The notes under the pieces: model-generated
Told to the model about the DNA's origin: nothing
Database searches by the model: none
Seen by the model: only the letters and a program-made list of their open reading frames with translations
Position numbers and translations under genes: made by a program
NCBI RefSeq assembly: GCF_022678485.1
Contig: NZ_JALBYP010000034.1
Location: forward strand, 102,363 to 166,362
Source of the DNA: Aliiroseovarius sediminis
Lineage (GTDB): Bacteria > Pseudomonadota > Alphaproteobacteria > Rhodobacterales > Rhodobacteraceae
DNA length: 64,000 nucleotides
Reading direction: 5' to 3'
Part shown: piece by piece, positions 45,274 through 53,524 of the stretch
Position numbering within the stretch: the stretch's first letter is position 1
Layout of the letters: the number at the start of each line of letters is the position of its first letter

Positions 45274-46128
45274 ATGCGCGGTTTTGGTATTCACTCAAGC
45301 ATCTGGACGATGGATTGGACGCCACAAGCGGCTGAACATGCCGTCGCGCAAGCCAAGCAGTACGAATTCGAATTCATCGAAGTCGCCCTGCTCAACCCCA
45401 CAAATGTCGACACATCCCACAGCCGCGACTTGTTCGCCAAAGCCGGGATCAGCGCCGTCTGCTCGCTTGGGATGCCCGATGGGGCATGGCCCTCGCGCGA
45501 TCCGGATGCGGGCCTCGTGTTCCTGAAAACCGCCATTGATGCCGCCGCCGATATGGGGGCCGAGGCCTTGTCCGGCGTCATTTATGGCGGGATCGGCGAA
45601 CGCACCGGCCAGCCACCCACCACGGGTGAATACGACAACGTCGCACGCTGTCTGCGCGCCGCCGCCGCCCACGCAAAGCAGCGCGGCATCCTGCTGGGGA
45701 TCGAACCCGTGAACCGCTACGAAACCCATCTGATCAACACCGGCTGGCAAGCAGTGGACATGATCGAGAGGATCGGCGCGGAGAACATGTTTATCCATCT
45801 GGATACCTATCACATGAACATCGAGGAAAAGGGCGCGGGCAACGGTATTTTGGATGCGCGCGCGCACCTGAAGTATATTCACCTGTCCGAAAGTGACCGC
45901 GGTGTGCCGGGTAAGGGCACATGCGATTGGGACGAGATCCACGCCACGCTGGCAGCTATCAACTTCAGCGGCGGGCTGGCGATGGAAAGCTTTATCAACA
46001 TGCCACCGGAATTGTCATGGGGACTGTCCGTTTGGCGCCCCGTGGCCGACAGCACAGAACAAGTCATTACCGAGGGCTTGCCGTTCTTGCGCGGGAAGGC
46101 CCGCCAATACGGCCTTATCACGGGATGA
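45274..46128 (+). CDS. sugar isomerase/epimerase, D-tagatose/D-psicose 3-epimerase-like
   Basis: 284 residues, TIM-barrel. The metal-binding and catalytic residues of the ketose 3-epimerase family are visible: Glu in GIEPVNRYETHLINT (about 144), Asp and His in HLDTYHMNIEEKG, His and Arg in YIHLSESDRGVPGKG, and Glu in GLAMESF. The enzyme should interconvert free ketoses at C3 in the cytoplasm. Next to a kinase and a phosphatase, it would prepare the imported sugar for phosphorylation. It starts 3 bases after the HAD stop. Confidence 0.87.
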   Translation: MRGFGIHSSIWTMDWTPQAAEHAVAQAKQYEFEFIEVALLNPTNVDTSHSRDLFAKAGISAVCSLGMPDGAWPSRDPDAGLVFLKTAIDAAADMGAEALSGVIYGGIGERTGQPPTTGEYDNVARCLRAAAAHAKQRGILLGIEPVNRYETHLINTGWQAVDMIERIGAENMFIHLDTYHMNIEEKGAGNGILDARAHLKYIHLSESDRGVPGKGTCDWDEIHATLAAINFSGGLAMESFINMPPELSWGLSVWRPVADSTEQVITEGLPFLRGKARQYGLITG

Positions 46129-46222
46129 TCGGGTCAGGCCGACGATCTTTTGCTGCAAGTTTACGTTTCCCCTGCTGTATTCTTTTCGCTAGTGTGACGC
46201 CGTCAAAGGTTGGTGAGGTACA

Positions 46223-47089
46223 GTGAACAAACAAGACGACAACCTGCTGGAACAAATCAGCCGCCAACTGCCCGAATTGAAACGCTCGCAACGCAAGGTT
46301 GCGGATTTCGTGCTCGAGAACCCGGCAGCCGTGACGGAAATGCGGCTTTCGGATATTGCCGCCAAGACAGGTGTCAGCGAACCGTCGGTCATCCGGTTTT
46401 GCGTGTCTGTCGGGTGCAGCGGTTATCAGGATCTCAAAATTGCCCTCGCCCGTTCGCTGGCTTACGGACGGGCCACATCACACAGTGCCATCTCGCCGGT
46501 TGATGATGTGGATGATGTGATCGACAAGATTTTCGATTTCAACCTGTCCAGCCTGAACTGGGTCCGCTCCAAGCTGGACCACGCGCAAATCGTCCGGGCC
46601 GTGGATGCGCTCGCTGCAGCGCGCCAGATCCAGTTTTTCGGCTTTGGGGCGTCGGCAATCGCCGCGCTGGACGCGCAGCAGAAGTTTCCGCTGTTTGGCA
46701 AACCATGCGGTGCACCTGCGGACGGACATCAGATGATGATCATGGCGGCGATGCTACAGAAAGGCGATGTGGTCGTTGCGATCTCCAACACCGGAGCGAC
46801 GCGCGAGATCTTGCAATCCGCACAAGTCGCACGGGACCGCGGCGCCGTGGTGATTGGCATCACAGGTGCGCCCGACACTCCGCTTGCACGCCGCTCTGAC
46901 ATCGTGATTTCTGTAGAAACGCTTGAAAATACAGACCTTTACACCCCGACGATCAGCCGGATCTCTGCAATGGTCGTGATCGACATATTATCAACCTTGT
47001 CAAGTTTGCGTTTACCCAAAGACCACCAAACGCGCATTGCCGAGATGAAAACGCTTCTGTCTGACATCCGCAACACCGGTATGCTGTAA
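46223..47089 (+). CDS. MurR/RpiR-family transcriptional regulator
   Basis: 288 residues. The HTH_6 domain reads LPELKRSQRKVADFVLENPA, then LSDIAAKTGVSEPSVIRFCV, followed by a SIS sugar-phosphate binding domain (IQFFGFGASAIAALDAQQKF, VVVAISNTGATREILQSAQV). It is the last gene of the importer operon, 94 bases after the epimerase, and probably senses a phosphosugar formed by the kinase. A weak hairpin lies in the gap. It is one of two RpiR proteins in the island. Confidence 0.9.
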   Translation: MNKQDDNLLEQISRQLPELKRSQRKVADFVLENPAAVTEMRLSDIAAKTGVSEPSVIRFCVSVGCSGYQDLKIALARSLAYGRATSHSAISPVDDVDDVIDKIFDFNLSSLNWVRSKLDHAQIVRAVDALAAARQIQFFGFGASAIAALDAQQKFPLFGKPCGAPADGHQMMIMAAMLQKGDVVVAISNTGATREILQSAQVARDRGAVVIGITGAPDTPLARRSDIVISVETLENTDLYTPTISRISAMVVIDILSTLSSLRLPKDHQTRIAEMKTLLSDIRNTGML

Positions 47090-47172
47090 ACGACCGGCGC
47101 ACGTGCCTGCTGTCATCGAACTTAACACCCACATAATAAGATCGGATCCGCAACTGATCTTTCAACAAACAA

Positions 47173-47200
47173 GGCCGCGCCAGCGAAAACTGGCGCGGCC
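47173..47200. terminator. bidirectional terminator between rpiR and the RbsC-type permease
   Basis: A perfect 11-bp stem (GGCCGCGCCAG and its complement) with a 6-base loop CGAAAA, followed by GTTTGCG on the plus side. It lies between two converging genes. Confidence 0.8.
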
Positions 47201-47249
47201 GTTTGCGATTTCGAACACGACATGATGTGCTGCGCGTGGGGTTGCGGTG

Positions 47250-48248
47250 TTAACCAAACATCCGGACGCGCAGGGCATCAATCGCCACGGCGATAAAGAT
47301 CATGAAGCCGCCAATCATGCCGACGTAGAAGGACGGAACCGACACAATCGCAAGGCCGACCTGAATAACCGTCAACAGCAAAACACCTCCCAACACACCG
47401 ATAACATTGCCCCGGCCGCCAAAGACGGACACGCCGCCAATGATGGGCGCGGCAATGGCATAGAGCAAAAAGCTCTCGCCTTGGTTGGATGTGATGGCCA
47501 TCTGCCAGGACGCCAGCAGAAAGCCCGCAAGCCCAGCCAGAAAACCGGAGAGCGTGTAGGTCTTGATCTTCACTGCATCCACGCGGATACCGGCAGACTT
47601 GGATGCGGTCGGGTTGCCCCCCACGGCATAGATGGAGCGGCCAAATACCGTACGCGTCAACACCACGCCCAATCCGATAATGGAGGCCACAAAGACCAGC
47701 GGCATAATCGGCCAGCCACCTGCAACAGTCGCCTGCCCGATCCAGACATAACCATCGCCCAGCTCAGTCAGGGTGCGCCCTCGGGTCATCGCGAGGAGCG
47801 AGCCTTGCAGGATAATCATCATCGACAGGGTCTGGATCAGGGAAACCATCCGTAGCCGCGTGATGCACAGCCCATTGAAAAAGCCGATGGCCGTCGCCAT
47901 CGCGATACCGGCCAACGCACCACCCCACCACGGCAGGCCCAGTTGTGTCATGGCGATGGCGCCCACAGCGGACGAAAACCCTGCGTTTGCAGGGATCGAC
48001 AAGTCGATCTCGGCCACCAATAGCGGCAAGCACATCGCCAAGCCGAGCACGCCCAGAACAGTGGCCTGAACCATGATGTTCTGCATGTTGAAAACCGTGA
48101 AGAAAAACTGGTTGAACATGCCAAACAAGATGACAAGGGCAACAAGCCAGATCCAAACCACGTTTTGCAACACCCAGGCCAACATGGAATTGGTCTCGGT
48201 TCCTTTGGCTTTCGCGGGCGTTGTATTTGCTGTTGTTGTATCAGTCAT
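47250..48248 (-). CDS. sugar ABC transporter permease (RbsC type)
   Basis: 332 residues with about eight to ten membrane segments after a hydrophilic leader (MTDTTTANTTPAKAKGTETN). LVAEIDLSIPANAGFSSAVG is the conserved loop in this group (usually GGIDLSVG), with ALAGIAMATAIGFFNGLCIT and GGVSVFGGRGNVIGVLGG after it. It is the third gene of a binding protein - ATPase - permease operon read leftward. Confidence 0.9.
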   Translation of the reverse strand: MTDTTTANTTPAKAKGTETNSMLAWVLQNVVWIWLVALVILFGMFNQFFFTVFNMQNIMVQATVLGVLGLAMCLPLLVAEIDLSIPANAGFSSAVGAIAMTQLGLPWWGGALAGIAMATAIGFFNGLCITRLRMVSLIQTLSMMIILQGSLLAMTRGRTLTELGDGYVWIGQATVAGGWPIMPLVFVASIIGLGVVLTRTVFGRSIYAVGGNPTASKSAGIRVDAVKIKTYTLSGFLAGLAGFLLASWQMAITSNQGESFLLYAIAAPIIGGVSVFGGRGNVIGVLGGVLLLTVIQVGLAIVSVPSFYVGMIGGFMIFIAVAIDALRVRMFG

Positions 48249-48275
48249 CGCGTTTTTTCCTTGCTTGATATTGCA

Positions 48276-49796
48276 TCACGCAACGCCCATCAGTTTGCGC
48301 AGTTTCTCGGTTTCGATCTCGTCACCGACCAGTTGCGTGTGAATCTTGCCGCCAGCAAAGATGCAGACACGGTCGGCTGCACGGGCCAGTTCGTCGGTAT
48401 CTGTTGACACGATAATCACACAGACGCCCTGTTCGCTGAGCGCGTCAATAATCGCCAGAACGTCCTGTTTGACACCAACGTCAATGCCGCGCGTCGGTTC
48501 GTCCAATATCAGCAAGCGCGGGTTCGTCGCCATGACACGGCCAAGGCAGACCTTCTGTTGGTTGCCCCCCGACAATGTATCAACGACCGCCTCAGGTCCG
48601 GCCGCCTTGATGCCCATGGACGCAAAGTAGCGGTCAGACAGTTCGCGCTCTTTCGTCGGTCGCAAGAACCCGTTGCGCGATACGGCGTCCAGTGATGACA
48701 GCGAGATATTCTGTCCGATGCTCATCTGGGTGACAGAGCCGTCTTTGCGCCGGTCATCAGACAAGAACGCAATGCCGGTTTCAAATGCAGCTTTTGGGTC
48801 GCGGGGCAGTTTACTTGGGGCCGCATCGCCCTCAAACTGGATCGTGCCGCTTTCGACTCGCACCAGCCCGAACAGGCTGCGAGCCAACTCTTTGGCACCG
48901 GCACCTGGCAGGCCGGTGAAGCCCAGAATTTCGCCACGGTGAATATCAAGCCGATCAAGGTTCAATCGGCCCGCGCGAACGTCCCTGATCGAAACGCCGG
49001 TCTCGACCTGCGCAAAGGACCTGTGCGTGCGCTGAAACAACTGCAACCCGCGCCCCAGCACCAACTCGCTTAGTTGTTCGGACGTCATGTCGCTCAGATT
49101 TTCGGATCCACCTGCCAACTTGCCATCACGCAGGACGGTGACGGAATCGCAAATGTCGAGGATCTCGTCATTGTAGTGCGAAATAAAGATAAAGGTTACG
49201 CCGTCATCTTTTAGGCGACGCATGAAATCAAACAGCTGGCTGCGATCCTCGACGGTTAGAGCCGCTGTCGGCTCGTCAAGGATGATGACCGTCCCGCCCG
49301 AGAACATCGCCCGCAGAATATTCAGTTTGCGCCGCGCCACCGCGTCAAGTTGGCCCGCGCGTTTGGCAGGATTGATCCCTGTATCGGCAAGCATCTGTTT
49401 GGCATCCGCGTGCAGCTTGCGCCATTGCACAAAGCCACGCTTTTCTGGCCAGATCCCCAGCATCAGGTTTTCTGCAGCGGACAGGTGATCGATGATCATC
49501 GGCTCTTGCGTGACCAGAAAGACACCTGCGGCTTCCATGGTTTTTACATCAGCCGCATCAATGATTTCACCGTTCAAATAGACATGACCGGATGTAAGAG
49601 GATTGTGCCCGGAAATAATCCCCACCAACGTGCTTTTGCCTGCACCGTTTTCACCCAAAAGACCATGAATGGCACCGCGCCGGATGGAAAAGCTGACGTC
49701 GCTCAGCGCCGAAAAGCTGCCATACATCTTGCCGACACTTTCCATGCGAATGATGGTGTCGTGCTCGGCAGAAACGTCACTTTGCAACAGTTGCAT
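48276..49796 (-). CDS. sugar ABC transporter ATP-binding protein (RbsA type, duplicated ABC)
   Basis: 506 residues with two ABC domains. First: Walker A GLLGENGAGKSTLVGI (about 45-60), signature-like LDAVARRKLNILRAMFSGGT and Walker B VIILDEPTAALTVEDR. The second domain has the degenerate Walker A GFTGLPGAGAKELARSLFG, usual for RbsA, then signature LSGGNQQKVCLGRVMATNPR and LLILDEPTRGIDVGVK. ATAGGAGCC precedes the ATG. It energises an RbsC-type permease, encoded 27 bases downstream. Confidence 0.93.
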   Translation of the reverse strand: MQLLQSDVSAEHDTIIRMESVGKMYGSFSALSDVSFSIRRGAIHGLLGENGAGKSTLVGIISGHNPLTSGHVYLNGEIIDAADVKTMEAAGVFLVTQEPMIIDHLSAAENLMLGIWPEKRGFVQWRKLHADAKQMLADTGINPAKRAGQLDAVARRKLNILRAMFSGGTVIILDEPTAALTVEDRSQLFDFMRRLKDDGVTFIFISHYNDEILDICDSVTVLRDGKLAGGSENLSDMTSEQLSELVLGRGLQLFQRTHRSFAQVETGVSIRDVRAGRLNLDRLDIHRGEILGFTGLPGAGAKELARSLFGLVRVESGTIQFEGDAAPSKLPRDPKAAFETGIAFLSDDRRKDGSVTQMSIGQNISLSSLDAVSRNGFLRPTKERELSDRYFASMGIKAAGPEAVVDTLSGGNQQKVCLGRVMATNPRLLILDEPTRGIDVGVKQDVLAIIDALSEQGVCVIIVSTDTDELARAADRVCIFAGGKIHTQLVGDEIETEKLRKLMGVA

Positions 49797-49866
49797 AATT
49801 GGCTCCTATCGGGGTTCCAGGCGGGTTGGACCCCCTACCGCAATGGCAGGAGGCCCTGGGAGGTCA

Positions 49867-49885
49867 CAGCCCGCTTGGTGGGCTG
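49867..49885 (-). other. weak intergenic stem-loop between binding protein and RbsA genes
   Basis: CAGCCC pairs with GGGCTG around a 7-base loop. It is located just after the binding-protein stop codon (minus strand) and, as at 41954-41978, may set the expression ratio of binding protein to ATPase. Confidence 0.4.
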
Positions 49886-49895
49886 CGAGTGGGAT

Positions 49896-50981
49896 CTAGG
49901 TATACGGAATGCCCCAGACCGTTTCAGCGACGTAACCCCAGTGACGCTCATCGTCGGCGTTGGATGGGTCAATGACGAAGGGCGGGATAATCATCGTCGG
50001 GCCGGTGTCGCCCTCTACGATCTCTGCAGTTTCCCAGAAGTACTTTTCGTTGACATAGGGACCAATCGGGACTGCTTCGCCCTGCATGGCATGTTTCTGG
50101 AGCAGTTCCACCGCGATCTCACCATATGCGATCGGGTCCTGGCTGACACAGGCATCCATGTAGCCTTCCTTGATCCAGTTCAGTGCGACAGGCTCGCCAT
50201 CAATGTTCACGAAAATCACGTGGCCGTCTTCACCGATCTTCTTCCAGCGATCCTTTTGCTGGAGGGCGGTGACAATACCGCGTGACGGGCTGTCGGACGG
50301 GGCGTGGACCGCGTCAAGATCAGGGTATTCGGACAGGGTAGACAGCGTCACCGACAACATCTGGTCAAGCGCACCTTCCGTCGGGCGTGCGAGGTAGTTG
50401 ATGTTGGGGTATTTCGCGAATTCCGCATCCATGCCTTCCTTGCGCAGGCGCCATGCAACGGACTGAAGCGCGCCAAAGCAGTTCAGGACCGTGCCGCGGG
50501 GTTCGCCATACTTCTCTTCAAGGCGCTTGATGATTTCCTGCGCCGCGACTTGACCACCGATGAAGTTGTCAAAGCTGACCGTGATTGCGACATCCGCACC
50601 GGCGGCTGCCGGCGTATCAATGATACCGACCGGGATGCCCTGCTGGTTGTAACGACGGATGGCCGAAACAATAGCCTGGCTGTCAATTGGATCGCTGACG
50701 ATCGCAGAGGGATTGCGCAGCATCAAGGACTGCCAATGAGCCAGCTGCTGTGTGTTGTCGAAGTTGGCGTTGGTAGCCTGGAATTCCCAGCTGTTGCCTT
50801 CGACAGCGCGTTTGACGGCCTCTTCCTGAATCACGAAGAAATAGTAGTCGAGGCTTTTGTTGGAGTAGGGCAAGAATACGCGATCTTGCGCGAACGACGC
50901 CCCGCCCATCAGGGTCGCTGCACTGGCAGCGGCACCGGTTTGCAAAAGCTGACGGCGGTTCATTTTGAATGTGTCAGACAT
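49896..50981 (-). CDS. sugar ABC transporter substrate-binding protein (RbsB-like, Tat-exported)
   Basis: 361 residues; GGGAGGATAAGAAG precedes the ATG. Leader MNRRQLLQTGAAASAATLMG is a twin-arginine signal ending near SFAQD. The mature protein has the periplasmic-binding-protein type 1 fold: FFVIQEEAVKRAVEGNSWEF, RNPSAIVSDPIDSQAIVSAI, GIPVGIIDTPAAAGADVAIT, DAVHAPSDSPSRGIVTALQQ. It binds a monosaccharide or polyol; the acidic and aromatic residues give no clear identity. First gene of its operon, with two palindromic regulatory sites upstream. Confidence 0.92.
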   Translation of the reverse strand: MSDTFKMNRRQLLQTGAAASAATLMGGASFAQDRVFLPYSNKSLDYYFFVIQEEAVKRAVEGNSWEFQATNANFDNTQQLAHWQSLMLRNPSAIVSDPIDSQAIVSAIRRYNQQGIPVGIIDTPAAAGADVAITVSFDNFIGGQVAAQEIIKRLEEKYGEPRGTVLNCFGALQSVAWRLRKEGMDAEFAKYPNINYLARPTEGALDQMLSVTLSTLSEYPDLDAVHAPSDSPSRGIVTALQQKDRWKKIGEDGHVIFVNIDGEPVALNWIKEGYMDACVSQDPIAYGEIAVELLQKHAMQGEAVPIGPYVNEKYFWETAEIVEGDTGPTMIIPPFVIDPSNADDERHWGYVAETVWGIPYT

Positions 50982-51012
50982 ACTTCTTATCCTCCCATTG
51001 GACTTTGACTAT

Positions 51013-51025
51013 ATAGTATTACTAC
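51013..51025. promoter_or_regulatory. RTAG-N5-CTAY site upstream of the RbsB-like operon
   Basis: ATAG-TATTA-CTAC, 31 bases upstream of the binding-protein start codon, overlapping a probable -10 region. It is one of two sites in this promoter region. Confidence 0.55.
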
Positions 51026-51183
51026 ATTCAATCCGGGTTCTGTCAACGCTATAATTGACTTGGGGTAACTTCACTAGGTCGTACGAAAAAGGCCGACATC
51101 CCAACAAAATTATAATTTTCAGTTGGTTATAAATCTTTTCTGCACACTTACCGTAATATCTTCTTTAAGCGCCGTCACGTCGC

Positions 51184-51196
51184 GCAGAGTTTTACT
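51184..51196. promoter_or_regulatory. second RTAG-N5-CTAY-like site upstream of the RbsB-like operon
   Basis: AGAG-TTTTA-CTAC, one mismatch. It lies immediately beyond the end of rpiA and 171 bases from the other site, a spacing that would permit looping. Confidence 0.4.
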
Positions 51197-51200
51197 ACAT

Positions 51201-51905
51201 TTATGTTAGCGAAACGTAGGTCGTTCCATCAAAACAACCGACAACCATGCCGTCAGACTCACGCGTGAAAAGGCCATTTTCAACGACTCCGGGAATCGCA
51301 TTCAGCGCCGCTTCGAGGATAGCAGGATCGTGGATTTCAAGGCAGTGGCAATCAATGATGAAATTGCCGCTGTCAGTAACGACAGGTTGGTCATCGAGCA
51401 TACGGCGCACTGTCTTGACCTGTTTCACACCATGTTTCGTCAGCGCGTTCTGGATCGCACGCTCACTTTGCTTCCAGGCGAATTGCACGACTTCGACGGG
51501 CAGCGGGAAGGCACCAAGGTGATCGACGATTTTGGACTCGTCACAAATGGTGATCATCTTCTTGGAGGCATGTGCGATGATCTTTTCCCACAGCAGACAG
51601 GCACCACCACCCTTGATCATGTTGAAGTCGCGGTCGATTTCATCGGGCCCGTCGATTGTCAGGTCCAGTTCGCCGATGACGTTCGGGTCGGTCAGCTCGA
51701 TCCCGGATTCACGCGCAACATCGTTTGTTGATCGCGAAGTTGTTGTGCAGGTTAGGTTAAGACCGTTTGCAACATGTTTGCCCAACTCGCGGACAAACAA
51801 ATGCGATGTTGTGCCCGACCCAAGCCCCAGCTTCATGCCGTCGCGGACAAACTCCTCAATGACGCGTTTCCCTGCGTTCTGCTTTGCCGTATTTTGGTCA
51901 GTCAT
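51201..51905 (-). CDS. rpiA: ribose-5-phosphate isomerase A
   Basis: 234 residues. GLGSGTTSHLFVRELG binds phosphate, DLTIDGPDEIDRDFNMIKGG contains the catalytic Asp, and the catalytic Glu lies in GGGACLLWEKIIA (usual form GGGGALLREKI, slightly altered here); FIIDCHCLEIHDP comes after. It converts ribose 5-phosphate and ribulose 5-phosphate. A copy in a sugar island next to rpiR and xylB indicates entry of pentose phosphates into central metabolism. It follows rpiR by 90 bases. Confidence 0.92.
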   Translation of the reverse strand: MTDQNTAKQNAGKRVIEEFVRDGMKLGLGSGTTSHLFVRELGKHVANGLNLTCTTTSRSTNDVARESGIELTDPNVIGELDLTIDGPDEIDRDFNMIKGGGACLLWEKIIAHASKKMITICDESKIVDHLGAFPLPVEVVQFAWKQSERAIQNALTKHGVKQVKTVRRMLDDQPVVTDSGNFIIDCHCLEIHDPAILEAALNAIPGVVENGLFTRESDGMVVGCFDGTTYVSLT

Positions 51906-51995
51906 GATCTTCTCCTAAGGTGTGCTGATTGGTTTGCGCGCGGCCCCATCAGCGCCGCGATTGGTAAGATGAAACCGCGGCCGGTGCTGCGGATG

Positions 51996-52838
51996 CTAGA
52001 GCTTGTCGGTTTGCCAGGAATCAAGGGCAGGCAATTGGTCAGGGAATTCAGAGCCCTTTGCGACCGCAATCGACGTCACCAGCATATTGACTACAAGGTG
52101 GTGATTGAGGCGTGAGGCAAGAGGTGTCATCAGCTCGGTATGTTCGTAAGGACGCACCGCAATGGTGATGTCGGATTGCTGCGCAAGCGGGCTGCCATCA
52201 GCAGTGACGGACACAACGCGGGTACCCCCAGCCTTTGCGGCCATCGCGATTTCAACCATCTGCTTGGTCGCGCCCGATTGGGAAAAGATCAGCGCCACTT
52301 CACCCACACGCGCCTTTTCAGCGTGCATCCACTGCTTCTTGCGACCAATCACAGCCGCGCAGCGCATCCCCAACCGCTGGAACTTGTGTTCGGCATCAAT
52401 GCTGGTGATTTCCGAAATGCCGGATGCGTAGATGCCGGTCCAAACGGAGGTGGCAAGCAACTCGCCCGCATCCGCGATTTGTTGTGGCACCAGGTCTTCC
52501 TGCGCGCGCTGAATTGCGTTGAGCGAGTTCCGGCAGGTCTTTCGGACGATGTTTTCGATACTGTCCTTTTCGGTGATCTGCTCATATTCGAACGGCGCGG
52601 ATGGGACGAGCGTTTGGGCAAGATTGATCTTGAAATCCTGATAGCCATCATAGCCTAGACGCCGGCAAAACCGCATGATGGTCGGGTCGCTTACCCCGCA
52701 TTCTGCTGAAAGTGCGGCCATGCTCATGTGCATCACCAACTCGGGCTGGGAACTGACATAGTTGGCGATGCGCATTTCGGCGGCCCCCATGTCATCGGTT
52801 TGTTCGATAATCCGCTTCAGCAGGCTGTTTTTGCTCAA
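51996..52838 (-). CDS. MurR/RpiR-family transcriptional regulator
   Basis: 280 residues from a TTG at 52838 whose codon overlaps the HAD stop (TTGA), with GGAGA upstream; no ATG fits. HTH_6: MGAAEMRIANYVSSQPELVM, SMAALSAECGVSDPTIMRFC. SIS domain: TGIYASGISEITSIDAEHKF, VALIFSQSGATKQMVEIAMA. It sits within the aldehyde-dehydrogenase/xylB operon and shares a plausible 13-bp target with all promoters of the island. The ligand is probably a pentose or related sugar phosphate. Confidence 0.9.
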   Translation of the reverse strand: MSKNSLLKRIIEQTDDMGAAEMRIANYVSSQPELVMHMSMAALSAECGVSDPTIMRFCRRLGYDGYQDFKINLAQTLVPSAPFEYEQITEKDSIENIVRKTCRNSLNAIQRAQEDLVPQQIADAGELLATSVWTGIYASGISEITSIDAEHKFQRLGMRCAAVIGRKKQWMHAEKARVGEVALIFSQSGATKQMVEIAMAAKAGGTRVVSVTADGSPLAQQSDITIAVRPYEHTELMTPLASRLNHHLVVNMLVTSIAVAKGSEFPDQLPALDSWQTDKL

Positions 52839-53524
52839 GGCATTGTCTCCGTTCCAGCGTGAACGCGCACCTGCATAAGATCGGACAACCGGGCCAGACG
52901 GTGGCCTTCGGGCACGTCCAGCGCCATCCCTCCACCCCAAGGCACCGCGTAGAAGGGGACATTTGCACCCGTCGCCGTTGCCTGGTCAACCTTGGTGTCG
53001 CCCACATAGGCCCAACGCCCCGGCTTGACCACCATTTTATCTGCCACGGCGATCAGATGACCCGGGTCAGGCTTGCAGGCCGGCACGGCATCGGCACCGA
53101 TTGCAACTTCGAATATCGCGGACAGCCCAAGAGCCTCCAGCACGCGTTGCGTCAGCGCGTGGGGCTTGTTGGTGCAAATCCCCATGCGCAAACCGCTGCG
53201 CGCCAGTGTCTGCAGATCCTCTTTGACATGATCAAAGAACCGCGTGTGCTTGGCGGGCGACTGCCAGTAGTTATCCAGATAAGCCTTATGGGCATGATCG
53301 ACGGCATCATCATCGGTCGGGTGGCCGATGTGTTCGAAAATGTCCAACAACAGCTTGCGCGGGCCGAAGCCGATAAACTGTTCAATGAAGTCCGTATCCT
53401 GCGCCCCCCACCCCGAAGAGGTCAGGTATTGGTTTACGGCCGCTGCGATATCGGGCGCACTATCGATAAGCGTGCCGTCCAGATCGAAGATCACCGCATC
53501 AAGGTGCTGGTCGTTCTTGGTCAT
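52835..53524 (-). CDS. HAD-family phosphatase (phosphoglycolate phosphatase-like)
   Basis: 229 residues. Motif I AVIFDLDGTLIDSAPDIAAA, motif II GICTNKPHALTQRVLEALGL, lysine and acidic motif CKPDPGHLIAV and YVGDTKVDQATATGA. The form is that of Gph-like phosphatases. It overlaps xylB by 4 bases and rpiR by 4 bases. The partnership of kinase plus HAD phosphatase is repeated in the other operon of this island. Confidence 0.88.
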   Translation of the reverse strand: MTKNDQHLDAVIFDLDGTLIDSAPDIAAAVNQYLTSSGWGAQDTDFIEQFIGFGPRKLLLDIFEHIGHPTDDDAVDHAHKAYLDNYWQSPAKHTRFFDHVKEDLQTLARSGLRMGICTNKPHALTQRVLEALGLSAIFEVAIGADAVPACKPDPGHLIAVADKMVVKPGRWAYVGDTKVDQATATGANVPFYAVPWGGGMALDVPEGHRLARLSDLMQVRVHAGTETMP

